Origin: Tomitella gaofuii
GTDB taxonomy: Bacteria; Actinomycetota; Actinomycetes; Mycobacteriales; Mycobacteriaceae
Assembly: GCF_014126825.1 (NCBI RefSeq)
Contig: NZ_CP059900.1
Coordinates: forward strand, 1,054,001 to 1,118,000
Reading direction: 5' to 3'
Length of the DNA: 64,000 bases
Shown: in pieces, positions 42,365 to 50,116 of the stretch
Layout: every line of letters begins with the position of its first letter
Position numbering within the stretch: the first letter of the stretch is position 1
Notes under the pieces: generated by a model
What the model was told of the DNA's origin: nothing
The model's input: the letters and a program-made list of their open reading frames with translations, nothing else
Databases searched by the model: none
Translations under genes and position numbers: made by a program

Positions 42365-42422
42365 TCGGGGATCGCCCTGAATCATGCCGGGGCCGCCGCC
42401 GGAACGTCAGGGCAAGCCCTGA
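42365..42422. promoter_or_regulatory. Two 7-2-7 palindromes between the divergent PspC genes
   Basis: Site 2 at 42407-42422 is perfect: TCAGGGC-AA-GCCCTGA. Site 1 at 42365-42380 is TCGGGGA-TC-GCCCTGA, with 5 of 7 arm positions paired. Their centres are 42 bp apart, about four helical turns. The 7-2-7 spacing is that of NarL-family regulators, and the regulator encoded next to the kinase belongs to that family. Confidence 0.6.
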
Positions 42423-42456
42423 TGCCGCGCACGGCCGCGCGTGCCAGGATCGGGGT

Positions 42457-43767
42457 GTGACCACCGAGCGCCCGCCGACGCCGATACCGCAGCCGGCGCC
42501 GTACCCGGCCGTCCGGCCGCTGCGGCGCCGCCAGCGCAGCGTGCTGGGCGGGGTCGCGGGCGGGGTGGCCGACCATCTCGGTGTCGACGCGACCAAGGTG
42601 CGCGTGGTGTTCGCTCTCCTCGCGGTGCTCGGCGGTGCGGGCATCGTCGCCTATGCGCTGCTGTGGATCTTCATGCGCCCCAGCGCCCAGGGCGGCAGCA
42701 CCTCGCCGGTGGAGCGCCGCCGCGCCATGGGCCTCATCGTGCTCGGCGTGGCAGGCGCGTTCGCGTCCAGCTGGCTGCTGAGCGGCACCGCGGCGTCGGT
42801 GATCGTGCCGATCGTCGTCGTGGGCATCGGCGCGGCGCTGGTGTGGCGGGAGTTCGACGCGGACGGTCCCCGGTCGATCATCGGCATGCCGCGGCACCCC
42901 ACCGCGCTCACCTGGGCGCGGGTGGTCGCCGGGGTGAGCCTGGTCGTCGTGGGCCTCGGCGTGGTGGTGCTCGCCCAGGTGGACCTCGCCTCGCTGCGCT
43001 CGTCGCTGCTGGCGGTCGTCGTCACCCTCGTGGGGGTGGGCCTGCTGTCCGTGCCCATCTGGCTGCGGATGGTGCGCACCCTCAACGAGGAGCGCGCCGC
43101 CCGCATCCGCGACGCCGAACGCGAGGAGATCGCCTCGCACCTGCATGATTCGGTGCTGCAGACGCTCGCGCTGATCCAGAAGCAGCCCGGCGACCCACAG
43201 CAGGTGCTGCGCCTGGCACGGTCGCAGGAGCGCGAGCTGCGGCAGTGGCTCTTCGGCGGCTCGCGCACCGCGCAGGACAGCCTCACCGAGGCGCTGCGCG
43301 CGGCGTGCGGCGAGGTGGAGGACCACTACGGGGTGACGATCGACCCGGTGTTCGTCGGCGAGATCGACGCGGCGTCGCGGTCCTCGGAGGACGGTGCCCG
43401 GCCCTCGGGTCAAGCGTTGGTGGCCGCCGCGCGGGAGGCGCTGGTGAACGCGGCCAAGCATTCCGGGGCGCAGCGGGTGGATCTGTACGCGGAGGCGCAG
43501 GCTCCGCCGGAGGCCGCCACGGACGGCGAGCGGATGCGGGTGAGCGTGTTCGTGCGCGACCGCGGCGTCGGCTTCGACCCGGACGCGATTCCCGCCGACC
43601 GCAAGGGGGTCACCGGCTCGATCCGTGCGAGAATCGCCCGGCACGGCGGCGCGACGGAGATCCGCTCCGGGAGCGAGCGGGGCACCGAGGTGCGCTTGAC
43701 GATGCCGTTCGCGGTGCCGCGGGCCGCGGGGGACCGGATCGGAGACGAAGGAGCAGTCAGTGGGTGA
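42457..43767 (+). CDS. PspC-domain sensor histidine kinase, MacS-like
   Basis: 436 residues from the GTG at 42457. N-terminal PspC domain (SVLGGVAGGVADHLGVDATKVRVVFALLAVLGGAGIVAYALLWIF), further membrane segments to about residue 205, then a HisKA_3-type kinase core. The phosphorylated histidine lies in EEIASHLHDSVLQTLALIQ; the ATPase has ALVNAAKHSG (N box), RDRGVGFDPDAIP (G1) and TGSIRARIARHGG. It phosphorylates the response regulator that overlaps it by 8 nt. This PspC-kinase type senses envelope stress in actinobacteria. Confidence 0.92.
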   Translation: MTTERPPTPIPQPAPYPAVRPLRRRQRSVLGGVAGGVADHLGVDATKVRVVFALLAVLGGAGIVAYALLWIFMRPSAQGGSTSPVERRRAMGLIVLGVAGAFASSWLLSGTAASVIVPIVVVGIGAALVWREFDADGPRSIIGMPRHPTALTWARVVAGVSLVVVGLGVVVLAQVDLASLRSSLLAVVVTLVGVGLLSVPIWLRMVRTLNEERAARIRDAEREEIASHLHDSVLQTLALIQKQPGDPQQVLRLARSQERELRQWLFGGSRTAQDSLTEALRAACGEVEDHYGVTIDPVFVGEIDAASRSSEDGARPSGQALVAAAREALVNAAKHSGAQRVDLYAEAQAPPEAATDGERMRVSVFVRDRGVGFDPDAIPADRKGVTGSIRARIARHGGATEIRSGSERGTEVRLTMPFAVPRAAGDRIGDEGAVSG

Positions 43768-44455
43768 GGTTCTGCGCGTGTACCTGGTGGACGACCACGC
43801 GGTGTTCCGCTCGGGGGTGCGCGCCGAGCTGAGCCGCGAACCGGACATCGAGCTGGTCGGCGAGGCAGGCGACGTGGCCGGGGCCGTCGAGGGCATCGGC
43901 GCCGCGCACCCGCACGTCGTGCTGCTCGACGTGCACATGCCCGGGGGCGGCGGCGTCGCCGTGCTACGCGGGGTGGACCGCCCGGGCAACGGGGCGGCGG
44001 CCGGTGCGGCCGGCGGTGAAGCCCACCCGGACCCGGTGTTCCTGGCGCTGAGCGTCTCCGACGCCGCCGAGGACGTCATCGCCGTGATCCGGGCGGGCGC
44101 GCGCGGGTACGTCACCAAGACGATCTCCGGCTCCGAGCTCGCCGATGCGGTCCGCAGAGTGGCGGGCGGGGACGCGGTGTTCAGCCCGCGCCTGGCCGGA
44201 TTCGTGCTCGACTCGTTCACCGGCCGCTCGCCGCTGCCCGAGCCGGCGCTGGACCCGGAACTCGACTCGCTGACCCCGCGCGAGCTGGAGGTGCTGCGTC
44301 TGCTGGCCCGCGGCTACACCTACCGCGAGATCGGCGGGGAACTCTTCATCTCGGTCAAGACGGTCGAAACGCACGCATCGAACGTGCTGCGCAAGACCCA
44401 GCAGTCCAATCGCAATGCGCTCACCCGGTGGGCGAGCCGCCGGCGGCTCGACTGA
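43760..44455 (+). CDS. NarL/LuxR-family response regulator, MacR-like
   Basis: 231 residues from the GTG at 43760. The receiver has VYLVDDHAVFRSGVRAEL (acidic pocket), LLDVHMPGGGG with the phosphorylated aspartate, and YVTKTISGSEL. An unusual Gly/Ala-rich insert (NGAAAGAAGGEAHPD) lies between the aspartate and the lysine. The HTH is LTPRELEVLRLLARGYTYREIGGELFISVKTVETHASNVLRK. It is the partner of the upstream kinase and the likely ligand of the two 7-2-7 palindromes. Confidence 0.92.
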   Translation: MGEVLRVYLVDDHAVFRSGVRAELSREPDIELVGEAGDVAGAVEGIGAAHPHVVLLDVHMPGGGGVAVLRGVDRPGNGAAAGAAGGEAHPDPVFLALSVSDAAEDVIAVIRAGARGYVTKTISGSELADAVRRVAGGDAVFSPRLAGFVLDSFTGRSPLPEPALDPELDSLTPRELEVLRLLARGYTYREIGGELFISVKTVETHASNVLRKTQQSNRNALTRWASRRRLD

Positions 44456-44485
44456 GCGCCGATTTCATCTGGATTCATTCGAACC

Positions 44486-44514
44486 GGTCACGCAGAGGTC
44501 ACGGGGAGGTTACC
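44486..44514. promoter_or_regulatory. Three direct repeats with 11-bp period before the GH43 gene
   Basis: GGTCACG at 44486, GGTCACG at 44497 and GGTTACC at 44508, exactly 11 bp apart, so all lie on one face of the helix. They are 140-165 nt upstream of the GH43 ATG. The pattern resembles tandem sites of OmpR-type regulators such as MtrA. Confidence 0.5.
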
Positions 44515-44650
44515 GTCTAGGCGTCCGGAAGGGGGACGCCGACGGCTGCGGGGCGCTGGAGGGTGCACCTGCGCTGCGGGGAATAGAGCCTTCGGCGCGG
44601 CCGCCTTCGTACACCGCAGCGAGGATCCCGCGTACTGATTCGAGGAACCC

Positions 44651-45976
44651 ATGGCCACTGCCGTGCCGCCATCCGCCGCCGTGCAACCATCCGCCGCAGT
44701 GCCGTCGGATGACCCGCCGAACACCTGCCCGCCGCCTGCCGGTCTGCGCTCTGCACGATTGCGTACTGCCGCATGGCGGGGCGACCGCTCCGGGGCGCGT
44801 CCCCGGCCACGGCGGCGCCGCTACGTCCGCGGCCTGCTCGTGGCGCTCATGGCGGCCGCGCTCACCATCGGTGGGACGGCGGTGGCCGGTGCCGCGCCCG
44901 GGTCGCTGGACCCGGGCGGCCTGTCGGGTTCGGCGGGCTCGGTTCCGCAGTCCGGCGACCCCACCGGACCCACCGGGTCGCTGGGGTCGCTCGCACCCGG
45001 CTCGGGGCGCGTCGACTTCGGCACCGGGGTCAACCCGGTGGTGCTGCCCATTGCGGCCGACCCGTCGGTGGTGCGCGCTCCCGACGGCACCTTCTACCTC
45101 TACGCCACCTCCGACGACTGGCAGGACGGTGGCGGCATGCACCACCTGCCTATCTTCCGCTCCACCAACCTCGTCGACTGGACGGTGGCGGGCAACGTGT
45201 TCCCCGGCAAGCCTGCGTGGGTGGACCCCGCGGGCGGGCTGTGGGCGCCGGACGTGCACCTGGTCGGCGACACCTACGTCGTCTACTACTCGGTGGGCGG
45301 GACGGCGGATCCGTGCATCGGCATGGCCACCTCGGAGTCGCCCACCGGGCCGTTCACCGACCTGGCCCGGCCGGTGTTCTGTTCGTCCGACGTGGGCGTG
45401 CCCGGCACCATCGACCCCTCCGTGTATTACGACGGCGCCACGCCCTACGTGTTCGTCGGCAACTTCGGCGGCATCTACGCGATTCCGCTGACCCACGATG
45501 GCACGGCGGTGGCGGGCGACGATCCGAAGGCCGCACCCGTCCGCGTGGCGGGCAACGGGTACGAGGCGCCGTACATCCAGCACAAGAACGGCTACTACTA
45601 CCTGTACGTCTCGGCCGGAAACTGCTGCAACGGCGCCGCGAGCGACTACCGGGTGTACGTGGGCCGGTCGCAGAACCTGCTGGGCCCCTACGTGGACTCC
45701 TCAGGACGGCCGATGCTCGACGAGGGCGGCGACCTGATCCTGTCCGGCAACGTCACCTGGCTGGGCCCGGGGCACATCACCGTGGTCACCGACGACGCCG
45801 GCGCCGACTGGGCGATGTACCACGCGGCGCCGCGGGCGGCCCCGCGATTGGGCGCGGGCCCGCAGAACCGGGAGGGGATGATCGACAGGATCAGCTGGGT
45901 CGGTGGCTGGCCGCGGATCGGCGACGGCACCCCGTCGTCCACGGCGCCCGCCGTGCCCTACATCGGCGGCGTGTAG
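44651..45976 (+). CDS. Secreted GH43-family glycoside hydrolase
   Basis: 441 residues. A long N-terminal region leads to an Arg-rich stretch and a signal segment (RGLLVALMAAALTIGGTAVAGAAPG), after which a Pro/Gly/Ser linker precedes the five-bladed propeller. Active-site features: the catalytic base in IAADPSVVRAPDGTFYLYAT, LWAPDVHLVGDTYVVYYSV, and the general acid in GNGYEAPYIQHKNGYYYLYVSAGNCC. GH43 enzymes of this type cut alpha-1,5-arabinan or similar; in a mycolata cell the arabinogalactan of its own wall is a plausible substrate. An earlier ATG may not be the true start, since 50 residues before the signal are unusual; a later start is possible. Confidence 0.83.
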   Translation: MATAVPPSAAVQPSAAVPSDDPPNTCPPPAGLRSARLRTAAWRGDRSGARPRPRRRRYVRGLLVALMAAALTIGGTAVAGAAPGSLDPGGLSGSAGSVPQSGDPTGPTGSLGSLAPGSGRVDFGTGVNPVVLPIAADPSVVRAPDGTFYLYATSDDWQDGGGMHHLPIFRSTNLVDWTVAGNVFPGKPAWVDPAGGLWAPDVHLVGDTYVVYYSVGGTADPCIGMATSESPTGPFTDLARPVFCSSDVGVPGTIDPSVYYDGATPYVFVGNFGGIYAIPLTHDGTAVAGDDPKAAPVRVAGNGYEAPYIQHKNGYYYLYVSAGNCCNGAASDYRVYVGRSQNLLGPYVDSSGRPMLDEGGDLILSGNVTWLGPGHITVVTDDAGADWAMYHAAPRAAPRLGAGPQNREGMIDRISWVGGWPRIGDGTPSSTAPAVPYIGGV

Positions 45977-46016
45977 GAGGCGGCGCTCTGCGGCCCGTCA
46001 GGCGCGGCGCCGCCGC

Positions 46017-47330
46017 TCAGAAGATGCTGGTGACCAGCAGGACGAGTATCAGTGCCAGCACCACGGCGATCCCCGCCACGATGGCGGCGCGCAGGAACCA
46101 CGCGTAGCCGGGTGCAGGGGCGGGCGTGGAGTGCCGGGGCACCCGCGACGACGCGTCCGCGTGGATGCGCGCCGGCTCGGCGTGGGTCTCCGCGCCCCAC
46201 GGGAGCGTCGCCAGCGCGGGATTGTCCGGCTTGCGCACCTGGTCCAGGGGCGTGGCGTGCTGCACGGCGAGGAGCCCGCCGACGGTGCTGCCCGGCACCG
46301 CCTTGCTGCGTTGCCGTATGCCGCCCGCCCGGCGCACCCACACGGGGATGCGGCCGTCGGGGGCGAGCAGCGGCGAGGTGAGCATCAGACCCGGATCCAG
46401 TTCGTCGCCGGCGGCGACGTGCGCGAGCCGGTCGCGCGCCTCCGCCATGGTGGGGCGCCGGGCGGGGTCCGGCTCGAGCATCGCGAGCACCACGCCCATC
46501 GCCGGGTGCTCGGACAGCGGCGCGGTGACCTCGCCGCGGGCCACGTTGTGCAGCACCACCGCATGGTCCTCGTCCACCCCGAACGGCGGCAGCCCCTCGA
46601 TCGCGGTATAGACGGCGGCGCCCAGGGAGAACACGTCGCTGGACGTCGTCGGCGTGTGGCCGCGGGCGATCTCGGGGGCGAAGTAGGCGGGGGTGCCCAC
46701 GATGACGTCCTCGCCCACGCCCGCCGGGTCCGGGGACCCGGCCGGCGCGATCTCGTCCGCGGCAGCATCCTCCGCCGGAACATCCTGCGCCACCGCGGGG
46801 ACGGCCCGGGCGATGCCGAAGTCGCTGATCTTCACGACGCCCGCCGTGGTGCCCCGGTCCGCGATGAGGATGTTGCCCGGCTTGATGTCGCGGTGCAGGA
46901 TTCCCGCACTGTGCGCCTCCGTCATCGCGTCCGCAACCTGGGCGCCGATCTGCGCGGCCTGCTGCGGCGGCAGCGTGCCCGTCATGTGCAGAACCTGCGC
47001 CAGGCTGCACGACGGCAGGTACTCGAGGACGATCCACGGCGCGCCCTGGTCGAGCGTCACGTCGAAGACGCGGGTGATGTGCGGGCCGGCGAGCTGGGAC
47101 AGAACGCGGCCCTCGTGCAGGGCGCGGGTGCGGAGCGACTCGGCGCGGTCCGATTCCAGCCCGGCGGTGTCCGCGATCTGTTTGAGCGCCACCTCGCGGT
47201 CCAGCAGCACGTCGCGCGCCAACCACACCGTCCCCATGCCTCCGCCGCCCAGGCGCGATTGCAGGCGGTACCGCCCGGCGACGAGATAGTCCGGTCCGGC
47301 GACGTGCGGGGAGGGGGAGGATCCGGTCAC
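46017..47330 (-). CDS. Membrane Ser/Thr protein kinase
   Basis: 437 residues from the GTG at 47330. N-terminal kinase domain: glycine loop LGGGGMGTVW, VALKQI lysine, HRDIKPGNIL catalytic loop, ISDFGIAR metal loop and GTPAYFAPE. A 35-residue acidic/Ala insert lies in the activation segment, between DFG and GTPAYFAPE. The C-terminal third is a linker with one membrane span at the very end (FLRAAIVAGIAVVLALILVLLV) and almost no external part, so it cannot carry a sensor domain outside. Similar to the PknF/PknH group in its kinase core. Targets unknown. Confidence 0.88.
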   Translation of the reverse strand: MTGSSPSPHVAGPDYLVAGRYRLQSRLGGGGMGTVWLARDVLLDREVALKQIADTAGLESDRAESLRTRALHEGRVLSQLAGPHITRVFDVTLDQGAPWIVLEYLPSCSLAQVLHMTGTLPPQQAAQIGAQVADAMTEAHSAGILHRDIKPGNILIADRGTTAGVVKISDFGIARAVPAVAQDVPAEDAAADEIAPAGSPDPAGVGEDVIVGTPAYFAPEIARGHTPTTSSDVFSLGAAVYTAIEGLPPFGVDEDHAVVLHNVARGEVTAPLSEHPAMGVVLAMLEPDPARRPTMAEARDRLAHVAAGDELDPGLMLTSPLLAPDGRIPVWVRRAGGIRQRSKAVPGSTVGGLLAVQHATPLDQVRKPDNPALATLPWGAETHAEPARIHADASSRVPRHSTPAPAPGYAWFLRAAIVAGIAVVLALILVLLVTSIF

Positions 47331-47339
47331 TTCATGAGG

Positions 47340-48269
47340 TTACCGGAGCCGCCCGTCCGCGGCCCACGCCGCGAGCACGGACCGGACGGCGGCGACGAGC
47401 AGCAGCGGCTGGTCGGCCATCGGGTGGTGGCCGGTGTGCGGCAGCTCGAACACCAGCGCCCCGGGACCGAAGCGCGCGCGCATCTCCGCGAACACGTCGT
47501 CGGCGATGATCCCGTCCTGTGCGCGGAAGTAGGCCATCGGGCACGGCGGCGGCCCGGCGCCCAGCAGGTCGCTGCCGTCGCGGCCGGTCATCGAGGGATC
47601 GAACTTCCACGACCAGCCGCCCGGCACCGGCCCCATCGACGTCCGGGCCACGTGGTCGATCACATACGGCAGCGTCACCGTCTGGGCGGGGATCAGGCGG
47701 AAGTGTGCGAGCGCCGTGTCGACGTCCGGGTAGACCTTCTTGGGGCGGCGCAGCGCGGAGCCGCGCGTCTCCTCCTCGGCGGGCGTGCGCAGGCGGATGG
47801 GGGAGTCGATCACCTGGATTCCGCCGAGCCGATCGCCATGGCGGTGCGCTGCCACGTAGGTGACCATGCCGCCCATGCTGTGCCCCACGACGACGGGCCG
47901 CGCACCGAGCCCGGCCGCCTCGGCGACGGCGACGAGCTCGTCCGCCCACTGGGCCAGCGCGTAGTGGTCTCGGGTCTCGCTGTCGCCGTGGCCGGTCAGG
48001 TCGAGGGCCGCGACCCGGTGCCGGTCGGCGAGCTGCGGGGCGATGTGGTCCCACCAGTGCGAGTGCGCGGCGCCGCCGTGGACCAGCAGGATCCCCGGCG
48101 TGGCGGCGTCCTGCGGCCCGGCGTCCCGGGGTGCGGCGTGCCGGGGTGCGGCGTGCCGTTCCCACACCCGGTACCGCACCTGCGCGCCGCCCACCGTGAC
48201 CTCGCCGTGGGACGGCCGGGCCGCCAGCGCGTCGGTGAACCATTGCGGGGCGCTCGTCACGGGGTCCAT
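47340..48269 (-). CDS. Alpha/beta hydrolase
   Basis: 309 residues from the ATG at 48269. Classic fold: oxyanion LLVHGGAAHSHWW, nucleophile elbow VVGHSMGGMV with serine, and the C-terminal histidine in LPHTGHHPMADQP. A short tandem repeat (HAAPRHAAPRDAGPQDAA) sits before the first core strand, from duplicated bases near 48130-48160. No signal peptide. Substrate not predictable; 10 nt from the kinase gene on the same strand. Confidence 0.83.
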   Translation of the reverse strand: MDPVTSAPQWFTDALAARPSHGEVTVGGAQVRYRVWERHAAPRHAAPRDAGPQDAATPGILLVHGGAAHSHWWDHIAPQLADRHRVAALDLTGHGDSETRDHYALAQWADELVAVAEAAGLGARPVVVGHSMGGMVTYVAAHRHGDRLGGIQVIDSPIRLRTPAEEETRGSALRRPKKVYPDVDTALAHFRLIPAQTVTLPYVIDHVARTSMGPVPGGWSWKFDPSMTGRDGSDLLGAGPPPCPMAYFRAQDGIIADDVFAEMRARFGPGALVFELPHTGHHPMADQPLLLVAAVRSVLAAWAADGRLR

Positions 48270-48291
48270 GGACCGAACCTACGGGATGGCG

Positions 48292-48843
48292 TCAGCCCTG
48301 CCGGGCGAAGGTGATCACCGTGCCGTCGAAGGGGGTCCCCGCTGCGCCGGCCAGCGTCAGCGTGTCGCCGTCGAGGCCGATCGTCGCCCCGGCGGCGAGC
48401 AGCTGTGTGAGCCACTGGTCCTGCTCCATCAGCGCGGGTTCGCAGGCCATCATCGTGCTCGCGGCCTGCGGCACGGTCAGCGTGCCGTCGGCGATCGTGT
48501 AACCGCCGAAGAGCCGGTTGCACCCGGCGTGCAGCGAAGCCATGTCGCCCTGGAAGGTCGCCTCGATCGTGGAGCCGGGCACCAGCTCGTGGCCGGTGAC
48601 GGCGGTGCTGGTGAACACGGCGCCGTCCAGCTCGGCCGGGGTGGGGGCGTCGGCCATCGCGGGTCCGCCTTCCTGCTCGGTGGTCGTCGCCGCGGGCGCG
48701 GGGGTGCCCGGGCCGGCCGGCTCCTGGCTGTTGCTGCAGGCACCGAGGGCCGTCGCCGACGCCGCCAGCGCGGCGGCGGCCGCCACGGTGCGCGCGGTGC
48801 GGTGTGCGCGGCCGTCGGTGCGGCGCAAGGGGGTCCATCGCAT
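48292..48843 (-). CDS. META-domain lipoprotein
   Basis: 183 residues. Lipoprotein signal with lipobox LGAC at about residue 35, then a Pro/Thr-rich linker and a single META domain: LDGAVFTSTAVTGHELVPGS, SLHAGCNRLFGGYTIADGTL, ASTMMACEPALMEQDQWLTQLL, ending TPFDGTVITFARQ. The HslJ-like META fold is found in secreted proteins linked to motility and antibiotic tolerance, with unknown mechanism. Two cysteines (GCNR and MACE) could form a disulfide. Confidence 0.85.
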   Translation of the reverse strand: MRWTPLRRTDGRAHRTARTVAAAAALAASATALGACSNSQEPAGPGTPAPAATTTEQEGGPAMADAPTPAELDGAVFTSTAVTGHELVPGSTIEATFQGDMASLHAGCNRLFGGYTIADGTLTVPQAASTMMACEPALMEQDQWLTQLLAAGATIGLDGDTLTLAGAAGTPFDGTVITFARQG

Positions 48844-48876
48844 GCGTCGAGCGTAGTGCGCGGCGCGCGACCGCCG

Positions 48877-50109
48877 TCAGCGCCCGGGCGGCCGGGCTCC
48901 GGCGAGGCCGGCCCCGGCGATCCCGGCGGCGGCCACGGCCGCGAGCACCAGTCCGAGGATCAACACCGACGGGACGGTGCCGATGAGGCCGCCCAGCGCG
49001 GCGAGCCCGATCACCGGCAGCGCCATGCCGATATAGGAGATGAGGAAGAAGCCGGAGTGGGCGCCCGCCCGTCGCTGCGGGTCGGCGATGCGGTCGACGG
49101 TGACGCTGCCCGCCTTGAACAGCAGGCCCGCGGCAGTGCCGGCCACGACGGCGGAAACAACGAACAGTGCCAGCGACGAGGAGTGGACGGCGAGCGCGGT
49201 GAGCAGCCAGCCGGCCGGGTACAGCACCGCGCCGGCGGCCGCGAGCGTGCGGGCGCGGGCGTTGCGCAGGAGTAGCTGCGCGCCCGCCGCGGTGCCCATC
49301 ACCAGCATCACCAGGACACCGGAGAGCACGCGGCCCGGCGCGGTGAGCACGTCGGCCAGGATCACCGGGACCAGCGCGGTGAACGTGCCGAACACGGCGA
49401 ACGCCGTCAGCCCCATCGCGCCCGAGCAGAAGTACACCCGGGCCCGGCCGTGCGGCACCGCGATCAGGGCGCCGGTGGCGTGCGCGCGCGGCGCGGTCTC
49501 CGGGACCAGCGTCAGCGCGAGCCCCGCCACGGCGAGGGCGGCGCCGAAGAACAGGAACGGGGCGGTGAGCGGCCCCGGGATCCACTCGCTGATCATCCCG
49601 CCGAGGAGGGCCCCGGCGCCCAGTCCGCCCAGATTGGCGAGCGTGGTGGCCGTCGTGGCGCTCGTTGCGGGCCTGCGGACTGCGCCGCGGTGGCCCAGCT
49701 CGACCATCGCCGCGGTCGCCGTCGACGTCGTCAGACCCACGCCCATGCCCTGGACGAGCCGCGCGGCGAGCAGGCCCGGCACGGACTGCCACAGCAGGAA
49801 CACCAGCACCGACGCGACGCCCAGCGCCGCGGCCGCCGCCAGGATCCGGGTGCGGCCGAAGCGGTCCGACAGGCTGCCCGCGAACACCAGCGTGGCCACC
49901 GTCCCCGCCGCGTACATGGAGAAGACGACGGTGACCATGGTGGGGCCGAAGCCGTCGCGCTCCTGGTACAACGGCCACAGGGGCGTGGTGACGGTGCCGT
50001 AGCCCATCGTCGCGAAGAACAGCAGGCCCACCACGGCGAAGCCTGTGCGTAGGCGGGTGTCCGCGTTCTCCGGCCGTCCTGGCGGTGCCGGCGCGGGCGG
50101 TGATCCCAC
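48877..50109 (-). CDS. MFS transporter
   Basis: 410 residues from the GTG at 50109, with about 12 membrane helices. The MFS loop 2-3 signature is GSLSDRFGRTRIL, and helix 5 has a GVGLTTSTATAAMVELGHRG stretch. Drug-efflux-like, but substrate not predictable. Start is 7 nt from the stop of the LtrA-GNAT gene, so they are probably one transcript. Confidence 0.85.
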   Translation of the reverse strand: MGSPPAPAPPGRPENADTRLRTGFAVVGLLFFATMGYGTVTTPLWPLYQERDGFGPTMVTVVFSMYAAGTVATLVFAGSLSDRFGRTRILAAAAALGVASVLVFLLWQSVPGLLAARLVQGMGVGLTTSTATAAMVELGHRGAVRRPATSATTATTLANLGGLGAGALLGGMISEWIPGPLTAPFLFFGAALAVAGLALTLVPETAPRAHATGALIAVPHGRARVYFCSGAMGLTAFAVFGTFTALVPVILADVLTAPGRVLSGVLVMLVMGTAAGAQLLLRNARARTLAAAGAVLYPAGWLLTALAVHSSSLALFVVSAVVAGTAAGLLFKAGSVTVDRIADPQRRAGAHSGFFLISYIGMALPVIGLAALGGLIGTVPSVLILGLVLAAVAAAGIAGAGLAGARPPGR

Positions 50110-50116
50110 GCGGGCG

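Noticed and set aside
48110-48165. Short tandem duplication (GGGGTGCGGCGTGCC-like) as a CRISPR or mobile repeat
   Set aside because: Only two to three imperfect units, inside the hydrolase coding frame, encoding HAAPR repeats.
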